From positions 1 to 64,000 of the forward strand of contig CAZFLD010000009.1 in the NCBI GenBank assembly GCA_964519835.1: a stretch of 64,000 bases of DNA, read 5' to 3'. This DNA comes from CAZFLD01 sp964519835. Lineage in GTDB: Bacteria > Spirochaetota > Spirochaetia > DSM-27196 > CAZFLD01. Shown here one piece after another: positions 50,301-58,070 of this stretch (its first letter is position 1; every line of letters starts with the position of its first letter). A program made the translations under genes and the position numbers. Under the pieces are notes generated by a model. It had not been told where the DNA came from, searched no databases, and saw nothing but the letters and a program-made list of their open reading frames with translations.

Positions 50301-51822
50301 AGGCTCCCTGTTGCTGTGTGCTGTTGAGGTCGCTTTCCATAAAGACGGTGCACCGATCCCCGAGGTGGGCGGGCGCCGGGCTGGAAAATGCCAGATCGGA
50401 GAACTCGCTCTTGATGTCGATGCCGAGTTTCTCCGCCTGCTCCTCGAGAAAGCTTCCGGTCCCGGCGGCACAGACCTTGTTCATCTCAAAGTCGACCACG
50501 ACACCATCTTTGATGCTGATGTATTTGGAGTCCTGGCCGCCGATCTCGAAGATAGTATCGACGCTTGGATCATGAGCGATGGCGGCCGTTGCCTGGGCGG
50601 TGATTTCGTTTCGAATAGCGTCGGCACCAATAAAGTCGCCGGTCAAATAGCGCCCGGAGCCGGTGGTGCCGGCGGCCCGAACAACAACCCGATCCCCAAC
50701 CTCCGCCGATATCTCCTCGAGGCCACGGCGGATTGCATCCAGCGGTCGTGATGCCGTTGGAAGGTAGCGCCTCGCAACAACTCGGTTTTTTTCGTCGATC
50801 AGAACAACGTTTGTACTCAACGATCCGATGTCGAGTCCGAGGTAGACATCGAGGGGATCTTTGGACGCCGCGGGAGTGTGGACGGTCTTGTCGTACACGG
50901 AATTGGCCGGAACAAGGGCTGCGCGGTGCGTCTGCAAGCCTCCGGCCCCTCCCTCCGCCACGTAGTCCGCGAGGTGGCGTAGACCACGAAACCCACCCGG
51001 GCTGTAGGTCTTGGCCGCCTCCGCAATCGCGCCGATCGCACCGAAGGATGTGTTGTGGTGTGGAACGACAAAGCTCTTATCATCGAGCCCGAGTGTCTCC
51101 CGGAACGCTCGCACCATGCCGAGGTTTTTGCTCACGCCGCCCAAGAACAGCACCGGCTCCTGCAAGTTCCGGCCGCGGGCCATGGAGCTCTTGAAGTTGC
51201 GAGCTACCGCAAAGCAGAGTCCGGCAACGATATCCTCGACGGGCGTGGCGATCTGCTGCAGGTGGATCATGTCGCTTTTTGCAAACACACTGCAGCGCCC
51301 CGCGATACGCGGCGGATTCTGCGACTTGAGCGCCATCGCGCCAAACTCGCCGTCGATGGAAACGCCGACGCGCTTTGCCTGTTGGTCCAGAAAGCTGCCC
51401 GTGCCGGCGGCGCACACGGTGTTCATCACAAAGTCCGACAGCGCGATGCCGTGTCCCTTCTCCTCCATAAAAAGTAGTTTTGCATCTTCGCCGCCCATCT
51501 CGATGACGGATCCGGGTTTCAAGCCGTGTCCCGAAAAGCCGGAAACGGCCGATGCCAAGGCCACCACTTCGTTTACAAACGTTCCGCCCAATAGATCCGC
51601 CGCAGTTTTTCCGCCGCTTCCGGTGGTCGCGACAAGCAGTGACGACGCCTGGCCGTTTGAGATTCCGAATCCGCCCGCCAGGTCTTTTAGTAGCTCGAGG
51701 AGCCGCTGGTAGGGCTTACCCCGGCAATACGTGTAGCGCTCGTCCAGGATGGTGCCGTTTTGATCACTCAGGATTGAGTTGATAGAGATCGATCCGATGT
51801 CCAGACCAAGGCGAAGGTGCAT
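47386..51822 (-). CDS. Fused 2-hydroxyacyl-CoA dehydratase activase (two BadF/BcrAD ATPase domains, DUF2229, HgdB-like C-terminus)
   Basis: The product has 1478 residues. Two ASKHA ATPase domains lie in tandem. Domain 1 (1-~300) has LGLDIGSISINSILSD and VCAAGTGSFLDQQAKR near 136. Domain 2 (~325-610) has LGLDIGSLSTNVVLID and VCAAGTGSFLEEQAEKLG near 450. The Cys in each pair of segments (also GRCSVF and DRCTVF) should hold the bridging 4Fe-4S cluster of activases. A CxxCxxxC segment (CKACSNQC) near 640 precedes the DUF2229 region (~740-960), and the C-terminus (~1080-1420) resembles HgdB/double-cubane proteins. Such proteins drive electrons with ATP into low-potential clusters. The ATG at 51822 with GAGGAG upstream gives the natural LGLDIGS start. 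No partner dehydratase is nearby. Confidence 0.9.
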   Translation of the reverse strand: MHLRLGLDIGSISINSILSDQNGTILDERYTYCRGKPYQRLLELLKDLAGGFGISNGQASSLLVATTGSGGKTAADLLGGTFVNEVVALASAVSGFSGHGLKPGSVIEMGGEDAKLLFMEEKGHGIALSDFVMNTVCAAGTGSFLDQQAKRVGVSIDGEFGAMALKSQNPPRIAGRCSVFAKSDMIHLQQIATPVEDIVAGLCFAVARNFKSSMARGRNLQEPVLFLGGVSKNLGMVRAFRETLGLDDKSFVVPHHNTSFGAIGAIAEAAKTYSPGGFRGLRHLADYVAEGGAGGLQTHRAALVPANSVYDKTVHTPAASKDPLDVYLGLDIGSLSTNVVLIDEKNRVVARRYLPTASRPLDAIRRGLEEISAEVGDRVVVRAAGTTGSGRYLTGDFIGADAIRNEITAQATAAIAHDPSVDTIFEIGGQDSKYISIKDGVVVDFEMNKVCAAGTGSFLEEQAEKLGIDIKSEFSDLAFSSPAPAHLGDRCTVFMESDLNSTQQQGASTEGLVGGLAYSIVNNYLHKVVVDKPIGDRIFFQGGVTNNRAVVAAFQQVTGKTITVPPHFDVTGAIGAAMLARDELRRTGRSTRFKGFGIGSVPFSLDSFTCKACSNQCEIRRVRIEGETRPLFYGGRCEKYEVDERKGKGQDIANLFQERERFLLGDFEESAPAGRLTRDAAKESSSPEARAAVTDVRSAGSYGESKSEGVTTIGIPRGLMVYWQQFPYWRAFFEELGFRIVLSPPTDHHLVAASLEKISAETCFPVSLMTGHVHALFKAGVDYVFAPFVVNAPAEEGNPTVNYNCPWVQTYGYMVRASLEQDQKRRLLIPALHFRHKKEVLENDLTELMGSVFDCEAPAVVAAMASAEQAQFAFEEACARRGAEVLDDLPASKRAMVVLARPYNSGDPTLNLRLVEKLIRMDVLPLPVDFLPLSDTSIFPQYSMMCWPNGQRMLKAAKIVAKDPRLHAVHLSNFRCGPDSFISHYLREELRDKPFLQLEVDEHGADAGAITRIEAFLDSLKGREPASTAGPSINLALREEAATAGNGDADRTLYIPYMQDGAYILAAAARSCGLKAVTLPKQTEEDLELGRRHTSSRECFPMICTTGSFIKKALEPGFRPEKASFFMPDHNGPCRFGQYNKLQDIIFRRLGFEDITIVAPSNENSYAGFSNGRPLRFRLAAIRGVVASDLLRKFLQERRPYEVVRGSVDAVYQKALATVVEVVERGGAGIAKALRRIAEEFSSVEINKNKRKPIVAIVGEIFMRDNEFCSGNLVRRLEALGAETIIAPFREWITYSTYRWGRDAKWKGDTRAAIKARIQSFFQHLITKRISGSVADELEMERDIELEEMLELCDPYIHRDYDGDPALAFGAASALARQGISGVVNILPFTCMPGTVIAAGSPEFRKDHDNIPWLNIAYDGQNDVGIETRLQAFVHQAKEYRGTTAVDTQAPMTTSLTQGATAETVTPEPNTDLVKNRV

Positions 51823-52070
51823 GCGCTCTCCTCTTAACGAACACCCGTACGATGTACTACGAGAACCGGGGTCGTGGGCGACTTGGCCTGACCTCCGAGT
51901 CCGAGGGCACAACAGCTTTCGGGCGCAGCAAAGCCGTTGAACAAACAACAGCTCAGATTGTTACGGATAGTTGGATTGTAGACTGTTGCAGTATGAATTA
52001 AAAGGGGCCACGGTAACTCTTAGCAGAGTTTTTACATGACTTGACCCCTTCGAGCGCCGCGACCGATAAT

Positions 52071-53180
52071 ATGGGCCTAAACTCAAGCTCTGAACTCGGG
52101 ACCCAAGATTTGCTCATTCGTTATCGTACCGACAGTGATGGGCGGCGCGAAAAACAGGCGCTCCTATACACCAAAGATGAACACAAGATTTCCCGTCACG
52201 ACGTAGACCGTGATGCGTGGAAAGTTGCCCACAGGCTCCACGCCAAGGGACATACCGCCTACATCGTAGGCGGCGCCGTGCGCGACCTTATGCTCGGGCG
52301 TCGCCCCAAGGACTTCGACGTTGCTACGGACGCCCAGCCCAACAGGATTAGGCGGCTGTTTCGGAACTCCCGCGTCATCGGAAAGCGTTTTCGGTTGGTG
52401 CACGTCGTGTTTTCCGAAAAGATTATCGAAGTGTCCACGTTCCGAGCCGCCGATTCCGCTGGGTTCACCAATGTATACGGGGCCATCGAAGAGGACGCGC
52501 GGCGCCGGGATTTTACCGTCAATGCGCTGTATTATTCGCCCTTCGACGAGACGGTCCTCGACTACGTGGGCGGCGTCGAGGACATACACCACCGGCGCTT
52601 GGAGCCGATTCTGCCGCTGGAGACGATTTTCGAAGAGGATCCGGTGCGAATCGTCCGCGGAATCAAGTATGCCACCAGTCTGGATCTGCGAATTCCGGGC
52701 GCCGTCCGGCGCCGCATGAAAAAAAACGTTGAAAAGCTGGCGCTTGTGTCGCCTTCGCGCATCACCGAAGAGGTTTTCAAGATCCTATTGTCCGGCCGCG
52801 CCGAGGCAATGGTCGCCGGCATGCGGCGGCTTGGTGTGCTTGAGTTTCTGCTTCCGGCGGTGGACAAACGGATGCGCGACAGTCGCGAGTACCGCGCGGA
52901 CCTGGCGAAGCGTCTGCGGGAGCTGGACCGCCACGTGGAGGCATCGGCGGGGAGCGCCGAGCGAAGCACCGCCCTGGCGTGCTTGTTTGCCGATGAACTG
53001 TTTGCCTACGGCGAGTTCGCCGACAACCCCCGTGTTGCGACAAAAGACGCCTTTTTGGCCCTCAAGGCCCTTATTCGGCCGGTAACTCCCGCCAACGCCG
53101 ACGTGGAAGCTGCGTTACGGATTCTTTTCCGAGCGCGGCGTCGCTACACCGAGGATAGAAAGGTACTCCCCGCCGGGTAG
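52071..53180 (+). CDS. pcnB: Class II polynucleotide adenylyltransferase / CCA-adding type (PcnB-like)
   Basis: The product has 369 residues. The nucleotidyltransferase core is GGAVRDLMLGRRPKDFDVAT, whose DxD aspartates bind metal. It is followed by RRLFRNSRVIGKRFRLVHVVF, a segment typical of the PcnB branch, and DARRRDFTVNALYYSP. The RNA- and nucleotide-binding region is EEDPVRIVRGIKYA. This fold serves either poly(A) addition to RNA or CCA addition to tRNA. The RxxGxRFRLVHV element favours poly(A) polymerase, but the tRNA in this window lacks an encoded CCA, so a CCA enzyme is needed somewhere in the genome. The ATG at 52071 is chosen; a TTG at 52041 would add ten residues. Confidence 0.85.
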   Translation: MGLNSSSELGTQDLLIRYRTDSDGRREKQALLYTKDEHKISRHDVDRDAWKVAHRLHAKGHTAYIVGGAVRDLMLGRRPKDFDVATDAQPNRIRRLFRNSRVIGKRFRLVHVVFSEKIIEVSTFRAADSAGFTNVYGAIEEDARRRDFTVNALYYSPFDETVLDYVGGVEDIHHRRLEPILPLETIFEEDPVRIVRGIKYATSLDLRIPGAVRRRMKKNVEKLALVSPSRITEEVFKILLSGRAEAMVAGMRRLGVLEFLLPAVDKRMRDSREYRADLAKRLRELDRHVEASAGSAERSTALACLFADELFAYGEFADNPRVATKDAFLALKALIRPVTPANADVEAALRILFRARRRYTEDRKVLPAG

Positions 53181-53198
53181 TCGACACGCCGTTCTCTG

Positions 53199-54392
53199 TT
53201 ACCCCTCGATACGGGCCAGGATTTCCTCGGCGCGCTCGGTGTATTCCTCGGGATTTAACTCGAGGGTCCGATTAATAAAGGTCTCCGCCGCGTCGAATCT
53301 GTTGTCGGCAAAGGCATTTACCCCGAGGGCGTAATAGGTCAGGGCTTCGTCCGCGCCGAGCTCGATGGCTTGATTGTAGTAGAACTCGGCGAGGCTATAG
53401 TTGCGCCTGTCGTAGTTTATGAGGCCGAGGTAATAGAACGGGATGTAGTTCTCGTCTTCCAAGTTGATTGCCTTTACAAAGGCCTCTTCAGCGGCGGCTA
53501 CGTTGCCCTCGGCGTAGAGATCGATCCCGTCCTGCACCAAACCACGAAAACTGCGGCGGTCGTTTACGTAGGAGACAAAGTCATTGACTAAGAACTCCTC
53601 GTTGACAAATCGGAAGGCCCGTTGCTGAACACGGGTCGAGTTTTCCACCAGTGTCGCCTCGGGATCCAGGGCGCTGATCGAATCCCACAGTATTCGGTTG
53701 TGATCGCGATTTGCCGTATTCACGAGGAATGAAACCGTGCCCCAGGCCTGCGGATAAAAGACGTCGATTTGGTTGCGCGCCTCCGAGACCGTGATTGTCA
53801 GAATTTCCTCCAAGGTCAGCGGTTGCACTCCGGCGCTTCCGTCCATGATAAACTTGAGCGTTTCAAGCCATGCCAAGTTTTCTCGGTAGATGGCTGCGCC
53901 GAAATCCGGGTCATACTCGGTAGCCTCGAAATACACGGCAAATCCCTCGCGAATCCAGAGTGGCGGGTTCGAGACAAATGCCCTGAGGTACTGGATAAAG
54001 TTCTGGTGATTGAGAGAGGCGTGGAATTCCGCCTCATCTTCCATGACAAAGCCCACCAACTCGCTTTTCTCGAGGTCCGTGTAGTGGAGGTAAATAAAGT
54101 CCTCGCGGGTTGAGTCGATGATCCGGGTCAGGTAACGATCGAAGCGCTCTTTTGCGTTAAAGATCCGAACCTTCAGCTTTGTGGGAAGCGAATCGATGTC
54201 GAAGTGGAAGAATTCGTTGTACAGCTCCAGGAGAGCCTCCAACTTCTGAGCCGTCTCCGACGCGTGTTGCTCGCTTACCTCCGACAGCACGCGGTAGTGA
54301 TCGGTCTCCACCTCGTGAAGCACGGGTGTTTGAGCAACCAACACACCGCCCACCGCGGCAAACATAAAAAGGAATATCGCCTTTTTGCGCAT
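53199..54392 (-). CDS. Exported peptidase-MA-like protein with TPR repeats, zinc motif lost
   Basis: The product has 397 residues. A signal peptide (MRKKAIFLFMFAAVGGVLVA) is cut after AQ. Residues ~25-260 resemble the peptidase MA/gluzincin group: YRVLSEVSEQHASETAQKLE opens it and PLWIREGFAVYFE is the typical third-ligand segment. The place where HExxH should occur reads NHQNFIQYL, so the zinc site appears lost. Residues ~275-395 are three to four TPR units (AEEAFVKAINLEDENYIPFY, LAEFYYNQAIELGADEALTY, ETFINRTLELNP). The protein is probably a periplasmic binding scaffold. The ATG at 54392 has GGAGGAC six bases upstream. Confidence 0.72.
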   Translation of the reverse strand: MRKKAIFLFMFAAVGGVLVAQTPVLHEVETDHYRVLSEVSEQHASETAQKLEALLELYNEFFHFDIDSLPTKLKVRIFNAKERFDRYLTRIIDSTREDFIYLHYTDLEKSELVGFVMEDEAEFHASLNHQNFIQYLRAFVSNPPLWIREGFAVYFEATEYDPDFGAAIYRENLAWLETLKFIMDGSAGVQPLTLEEILTITVSEARNQIDVFYPQAWGTVSFLVNTANRDHNRILWDSISALDPEATLVENSTRVQQRAFRFVNEEFLVNDFVSYVNDRRSFRGLVQDGIDLYAEGNVAAAEEAFVKAINLEDENYIPFYYLGLINYDRRNYSLAEFYYNQAIELGADEALTYYALGVNAFADNRFDAAETFINRTLELNPEEYTERAEEILARIEG

Positions 54393-54486
54393 TTTGTCCT
54401 CCAGCATCTAACTTCCGGTTGTCGAATACGTACTATTCGCCAGTTCTATTATCGGCAGAAACCTCCGAAGAATTTAGCGATTAAGC

Positions 54487-55353
54487 TCATTTGCTGTGAA
54501 CGGTGTCGATTGCCAGGTTGAGCTCCTCTATAACGATGCCGGTGTAGCGCTCGATGTGGTCCACGATGTACGATTGAAGACCGTGTAGCGTGCCGGCGAG
54601 CTGGATGCCGTATGGCACGTCCAGCCGGACTCTGATCTTGTAGGCGCCCTTGTCGTTTTTCATCGTAACCTTCTGAATGCCGATACCCGGGCTGTACTCG
54701 TCTACACAGTGTAGGATCATCTGACCCAGTGCCGCCTCGGAAATTGCGATGGAGCCGCGGCGGCTGAAAGCCGGCCGGACGACGGTTTTCTCGTAGACGC
54801 GGTGATGTCTAAACAGGCCCACGCTCCTTCGAAACATGATACGAATCGAGTCCGACATGATGCGGGGGTATGTGCGCTTAACTTCAATCGTGGGCACCGG
54901 GATGATGTGGCTGCCGTGACTCTTGCGATACTGGATTGCCGTGTCGATTTCTTCCGTGGTCGCTATTTCTTCGATATTGACGATCCGGCGCGGACTGGGG
55001 AGCTTGAGATTCTCCGCGATCCTTTTGACCATACGTTCCGAAGTTCCCAGGATAAGAACGCGTTTGTACCTCTCGTCTTCCAGGGCATCCCGAACCTGCT
55101 TGCGGTGCTCTTTGTCCGCAAATAGTGCGGTCTTAACCGCCGCCAAGTAGGCGTGCTCTTTTTTCGCTGAACGCCCGGCGACAATCCGCTGATCGCGAAT
55201 AAGAAGACCGTCATCTACAAGGATCTCGATATTATACTTTTCCATCAGTAGATGGGCTCGAAAGCTCTTGCCGCTGCCGCTCTTGCCCACGAGCGCAAAC
55301 ACCCGTTTCCCTCGGAGGCGGTAGGCAAGCTCCCGTAGTACGTGCTTCATCAC
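54487..55353 (-). CDS. P-loop NTPase fused to an Asp23/Gls24-like domain
   Basis: The product has 288 residues. A Walker A motif (VGKSGSGKS, residues 22-30) begins a small kinase- or HPr-kinase-like nucleotide-binding domain that extends to about 190. It includes ILVDDGLLI near 48, where Asp residues could bind magnesium, and RVLILGTSERMVKRI. The C-terminal ~90 residues (GSIAISEAALGQMILHCVDE, then RVRLDVPYGIQLAG and IERYTGIVIEELNLAI) have the Asp23/Gls24 pattern: GxIxIS, YG and the helix ending in TGIxVxxVN. Stand-alone Asp23 proteins sit under the Firmicute membrane. A fusion to a P-loop is unfamiliar to me and the role is unknown. Confidence 0.75.
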   Translation of the reverse strand: MMKHVLRELAYRLRGKRVFALVGKSGSGKSFRAHLLMEKYNIEILVDDGLLIRDQRIVAGRSAKKEHAYLAAVKTALFADKEHRKQVRDALEDERYKRVLILGTSERMVKRIAENLKLPSPRRIVNIEEIATTEEIDTAIQYRKSHGSHIIPVPTIEVKRTYPRIMSDSIRIMFRRSVGLFRHHRVYEKTVVRPAFSRRGSIAISEAALGQMILHCVDEYSPGIGIQKVTMKNDKGAYKIRVRLDVPYGIQLAGTLHGLQSYIVDHIERYTGIVIEELNLAIDTVHSK

Positions 55354-55389
55354 CTCGATTTTACGCCGCCTGCGGCGACTCGAACAGTC

Positions 55390-56412
55390 TTATTCGGTGT
55401 ATCCGACCAGTCTTTTGAGTGCAGCCACATCGAACCCGAATACCTCCGCCATAACCTCCTGGAAGTCGTCCGGCGGCGCGACAAAGAGTTTCCGTGGTCC
55501 GGCGGCGAGGGGTAAATCGAGGTAGGCGGCGTGCAGGAGGTAGCGACGCTGCTTGGCGGGCCACTTGCGGCCGCCATACTTCGTGTCGCCCACCAGCGGG
55601 TGTCCGTGGTAGGCGAGCTGGCTGCGGATTTGGTGTGTGCGGCCGGTCTCGAGATCAACCCGCACCAAGCTTGCCGGGCCCAGGTGGCGCACCTGGGCCG
55701 TCGCGGCGGGCACTACGTTGGATCGGGCCCACCGGCCGTTCGCCTCATTGTCGTTGGCAACTGTTGTCGTACCCCTGTGCGCCTCCCGGGTCAGCGTGTC
55801 CGCGAGAGCGACCTCTTGTTCCACGCGCCCCTCGACAATCGCGACGTACCGTTTTGTTACCCCTGTGCCACCGGTAACCTCTGGTGCTTCCGGCCTCTCT
55901 GGCGCCTCCGGCGCGGCGAAGTGATTGCTCAGGCGCGTAGCGGAAGCCCTGGTTAACGCAAACACCACCAAACCGGAGGTATTCCGGTCCAAGCGGTGAA
56001 CCGGACCCGGTCGGAAAGAAACCGAGCCTGCACCCGCGCGGCCAAAGGCGCCGGTCGCTTCGAGAGTCTCGGTCAGAGAGCCGGGGCCATGTACCAAAAC
56101 ACCCGCCGGCTTGGAGACGACCAGGACCTCTTCGCTGCGGTACACGGTTTTCGCCCCGGGGTGGGCGGGTTTGCCGGTGCGTGGTCGGCGAACGGGAAAG
56201 GCCTCCTCAGCAAGGGAGGAGTCCAGTCGCAAGACGGCATCCTCGGTGGTTCTTGTGTCGGGTTTTGCGCGGCGCCCGTTGACGGTAACCCGGCCGGTCC
56301 GGATGGCGCGGTAAATGGCGCCAATGGGTACACCGGGAAGAATTTTCCGTACAACGCGGTCAAGACGGCGGTCCGCGTCGTCGGGCCCGAGGCGGATTTC
56401 ACGAAAGTTCAT
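55390..56412 (-). CDS. RluA-family 23S rRNA pseudouridine synthase (RluC/RluD-like)
   Basis: The product has 340 residues. An S4 RNA-binding domain (~15-65, RRLDRVVRKILPGVPIGAIY and GRVTVNGRRAK) precedes the catalytic domain. The catalytic Asp is in VHRLDRNTSGLVVFALT. Later motifs are TKRYVAIVEG, RVDLETGRTHQIRSQLAYHGHPLVGDTKYGG and LHAAYLDLP. An insert of ~15 Ala/Pro/Glu residues (AAPEAPERPEAPEVTGG) sits between the two. Such enzymes modify 23S rRNA uridines, and the exact position cannot be told. The ATG at 56412 gives MNFREI; a GTG one codon earlier is possible. The gene is divergent from the membrane protein and Rnf run. Confidence 0.92.
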   Translation of the reverse strand: MNFREIRLGPDDADRRLDRVVRKILPGVPIGAIYRAIRTGRVTVNGRRAKPDTRTTEDAVLRLDSSLAEEAFPVRRPRTGKPAHPGAKTVYRSEEVLVVSKPAGVLVHGPGSLTETLEATGAFGRAGAGSVSFRPGPVHRLDRNTSGLVVFALTRASATRLSNHFAAPEAPERPEAPEVTGGTGVTKRYVAIVEGRVEQEVALADTLTREAHRGTTTVANDNEANGRWARSNVVPAATAQVRHLGPASLVRVDLETGRTHQIRSQLAYHGHPLVGDTKYGGRKWPAKQRRYLLHAAYLDLPLAAGPRKLFVAPPDDFQEVMAEVFGFDVAALKRLVGYTE

Positions 56413-56499
56413 CACGGTTGTCGAATAGTTTACTCTTTACCTGACCTATGGGATACTCCAGCTACTCCGGCCCCGCAAGGATCGTGCCGGCGCAACATC

Positions 56500-58068
56500 A
56501 TGCTTAACCGTCGCGGTTCGGTCATACTGATTTCAGTCTTTATCACGATAGTGTCCACTTATGTCGTCGGCCTGGGGCTCCTCTCTCGCGACAGCCGTGT
56601 AGCGGGAATAAATCGCCTGTGGCGGTCCTACTACGCGCTTGTATTCACCGATCAAGACGCCGCCGCGGAGGCGGTGACTCACCTGAATCGGGCTGGGTTC
56701 GAGACTCTTTCTTATCACTCCACTGAGTTCGAGTTCACCACTTTTTCCTCTACCGAGCACGTAGCACTCTCGGACTTGAAAAAGCGTTTTTCGGATGCCG
56801 ACCCTCGCTTTGACCCGTACATGCGGCACGTCGAGGCCTATTTTCGTCCCGAGCCCAGTACCGAGCCCAGTACCGCGCCCAGTACGGCGCCCAGTACCGA
56901 GATTGTATATCTCCGGCACGCGGGAGGACCCATCTCCGTCAGGCGGGACATTCGGCAGGCCCTTCCCAACGAGCTGACCTGGTCGCTTCCTGAGTGGGCG
57001 GGCATGGAGTTTGTTGCGACGATCGTCGGGTCGGTGATTGTCGTGGGCTTGGTTGCTTTGTGGTCCGGTCGATCCGCCCTCTACTTGGTTGGGGCCGGGC
57101 TCCCATGGATAGCCTTCTCCGTCATCGCTGGGCCCATGGCTGCGCCTGCGGCCGGCCCGGCGCTCCTCGGATGGGCATTTCTTCTGGAGTGCCTGCTGCC
57201 GGTTGTGCGGGACAAGCTTAGTTACGGCTTTGGCGCCGGTCTGGCGGGGTGTGTGCCGGCGATTGGCGGTGGTCTCCTAGGCATTGGCGCTTCCGTTTTG
57301 GTGGCGTTGTTTGCCGGCCTGTCGCCGGGGCTGTATGTGGTAACGGCGGTGCTCGGGGTGTTGGGCACGGCAGTGGTGTTTGGAGCGGACGTGATCAAAG
57401 GCGCCTTCCGCGAGCATCATGCGTTCTTACCTGTCCCCATGACAAACAAGCGTCCGCCTTCGCTCATGCGAGCAACGGTTGTCGCCGGGTTAATAGCTGT
57501 GTGTTTTGCGGTACCGTTTGTTGCAAACTCGATCGGGCCCGTAGGAGCGCAACGTGTCCCAGCGCCGGTCGCCGGCCGGACGTGGGACGGCGAGGCATTT
57601 ACCCTCGATAACCTGTCGATCCTTGGTGGGTCGCAAGCCAACGGCGACCTGCCGAACATCGCCGATTACGTGACCCATGTGGCCTACCAGCAGGGACTCA
57701 CCTATGGCCGCGAATACGCCCTGCCGGCGGAGGGCGAGGAGCTTCGCCTACCGCGGTTTCGCTACGAGGGGGCACGGGTGATCCGCTACGACGAAACGGT
57801 TGTTCGCTACACCGACGAGTGGCTTCGAGGTGCGCTTGGTGGTATCTCCGGTGGCGTGGAGGCGCTGCTGCTTTCCCAGGACGCCCCCGTTCGGGTTGTG
57901 TTGAGACCGATGGTCGGTATATACTTCGATGAAAACCTCCTCCTTCGGCAGATGTTGATTATACTCTTGGGCTTGTTGCCGTTTCTGGGACATGCCTTGG
58001 CGCCTGCACTCAAAGCGCGAAATGGTCTGTATAACGTCTCGCCAAGAAGAAATAGACAAGAGGCATAG
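56500..58068 (+). CDS. Polytopic membrane protein upstream of rnf
   Basis: The product has 522 residues. One N-terminal membrane helix (VILISVFITIVSTYVVGLGL) leads to an extracytoplasmic segment of ~130 residues, whose end carries four EPST/APST tetrapeptides encoded by a 12-base tandem repeat. About six more helices follow between 165 and 345, then another soluble stretch of ~130 residues (ILGGSQANGDLPNIADYV, RYEGARVIRYDETVVRY) and a final membrane helix near 490. The first loop (FTDQDAAAEAVTHLNRAGFE) resembles small ferredoxin-like modules. No family is recognised. rnfC starts two bases after the stop, so it is in the Rnf operon and may be an accessory or assembly factor. The ATG at 56500 is chosen because upstream sequence is opposite the RluA-type gene. 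Confidence 0.72.
   Translation: MLNRRGSVILISVFITIVSTYVVGLGLLSRDSRVAGINRLWRSYYALVFTDQDAAAEAVTHLNRAGFETLSYHSTEFEFTTFSSTEHVALSDLKKRFSDADPRFDPYMRHVEAYFRPEPSTEPSTAPSTAPSTEIVYLRHAGGPISVRRDIRQALPNELTWSLPEWAGMEFVATIVGSVIVVGLVALWSGRSALYLVGAGLPWIAFSVIAGPMAAPAAGPALLGWAFLLECLLPVVRDKLSYGFGAGLAGCVPAIGGGLLGIGASVLVALFAGLSPGLYVVTAVLGVLGTAVVFGADVIKGAFREHHAFLPVPMTNKRPPSLMRATVVAGLIAVCFAVPFVANSIGPVGAQRVPAPVAGRTWDGEAFTLDNLSILGGSQANGDLPNIADYVTHVAYQQGLTYGREYALPAEGEELRLPRFRYEGARVIRYDETVVRYTDEWLRGALGGISGGVEALLLSQDAPVRVVLRPMVGIYFDENLLLRQMLIILLGLLPFLGHALAPALKARNGLYNVSPRRNRQEA
56851..56898 (+). repeat. Four 12-base tandem repeats inside the membrane-protein gene
   Basis: Units GAGCCCAGTACC, GAGCCCAGTACC, GCGCCCAGTACG and GCGCCCAGTACC follow each other without gaps and encode EPST-EPST-APST-APST. 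The unit length is a multiple of three, so copy-number change would keep the frame. Confidence 0.9.
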
Positions 58069-58070
58069 TT

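Noticed and set aside
51840..52070. Promoter or leader between the activase and the pcnB-like gene
   Set aside because: Several TTG...TA pairs exist, but none has acceptable spacing or a good -10, so no promoter is called.
56851..56898. CRISPR-like array
   Set aside because: The repeats are 12 bases, contiguous and in frame within a gene, with no spacers. No cas gene and no CRISPR array was seen in the window.
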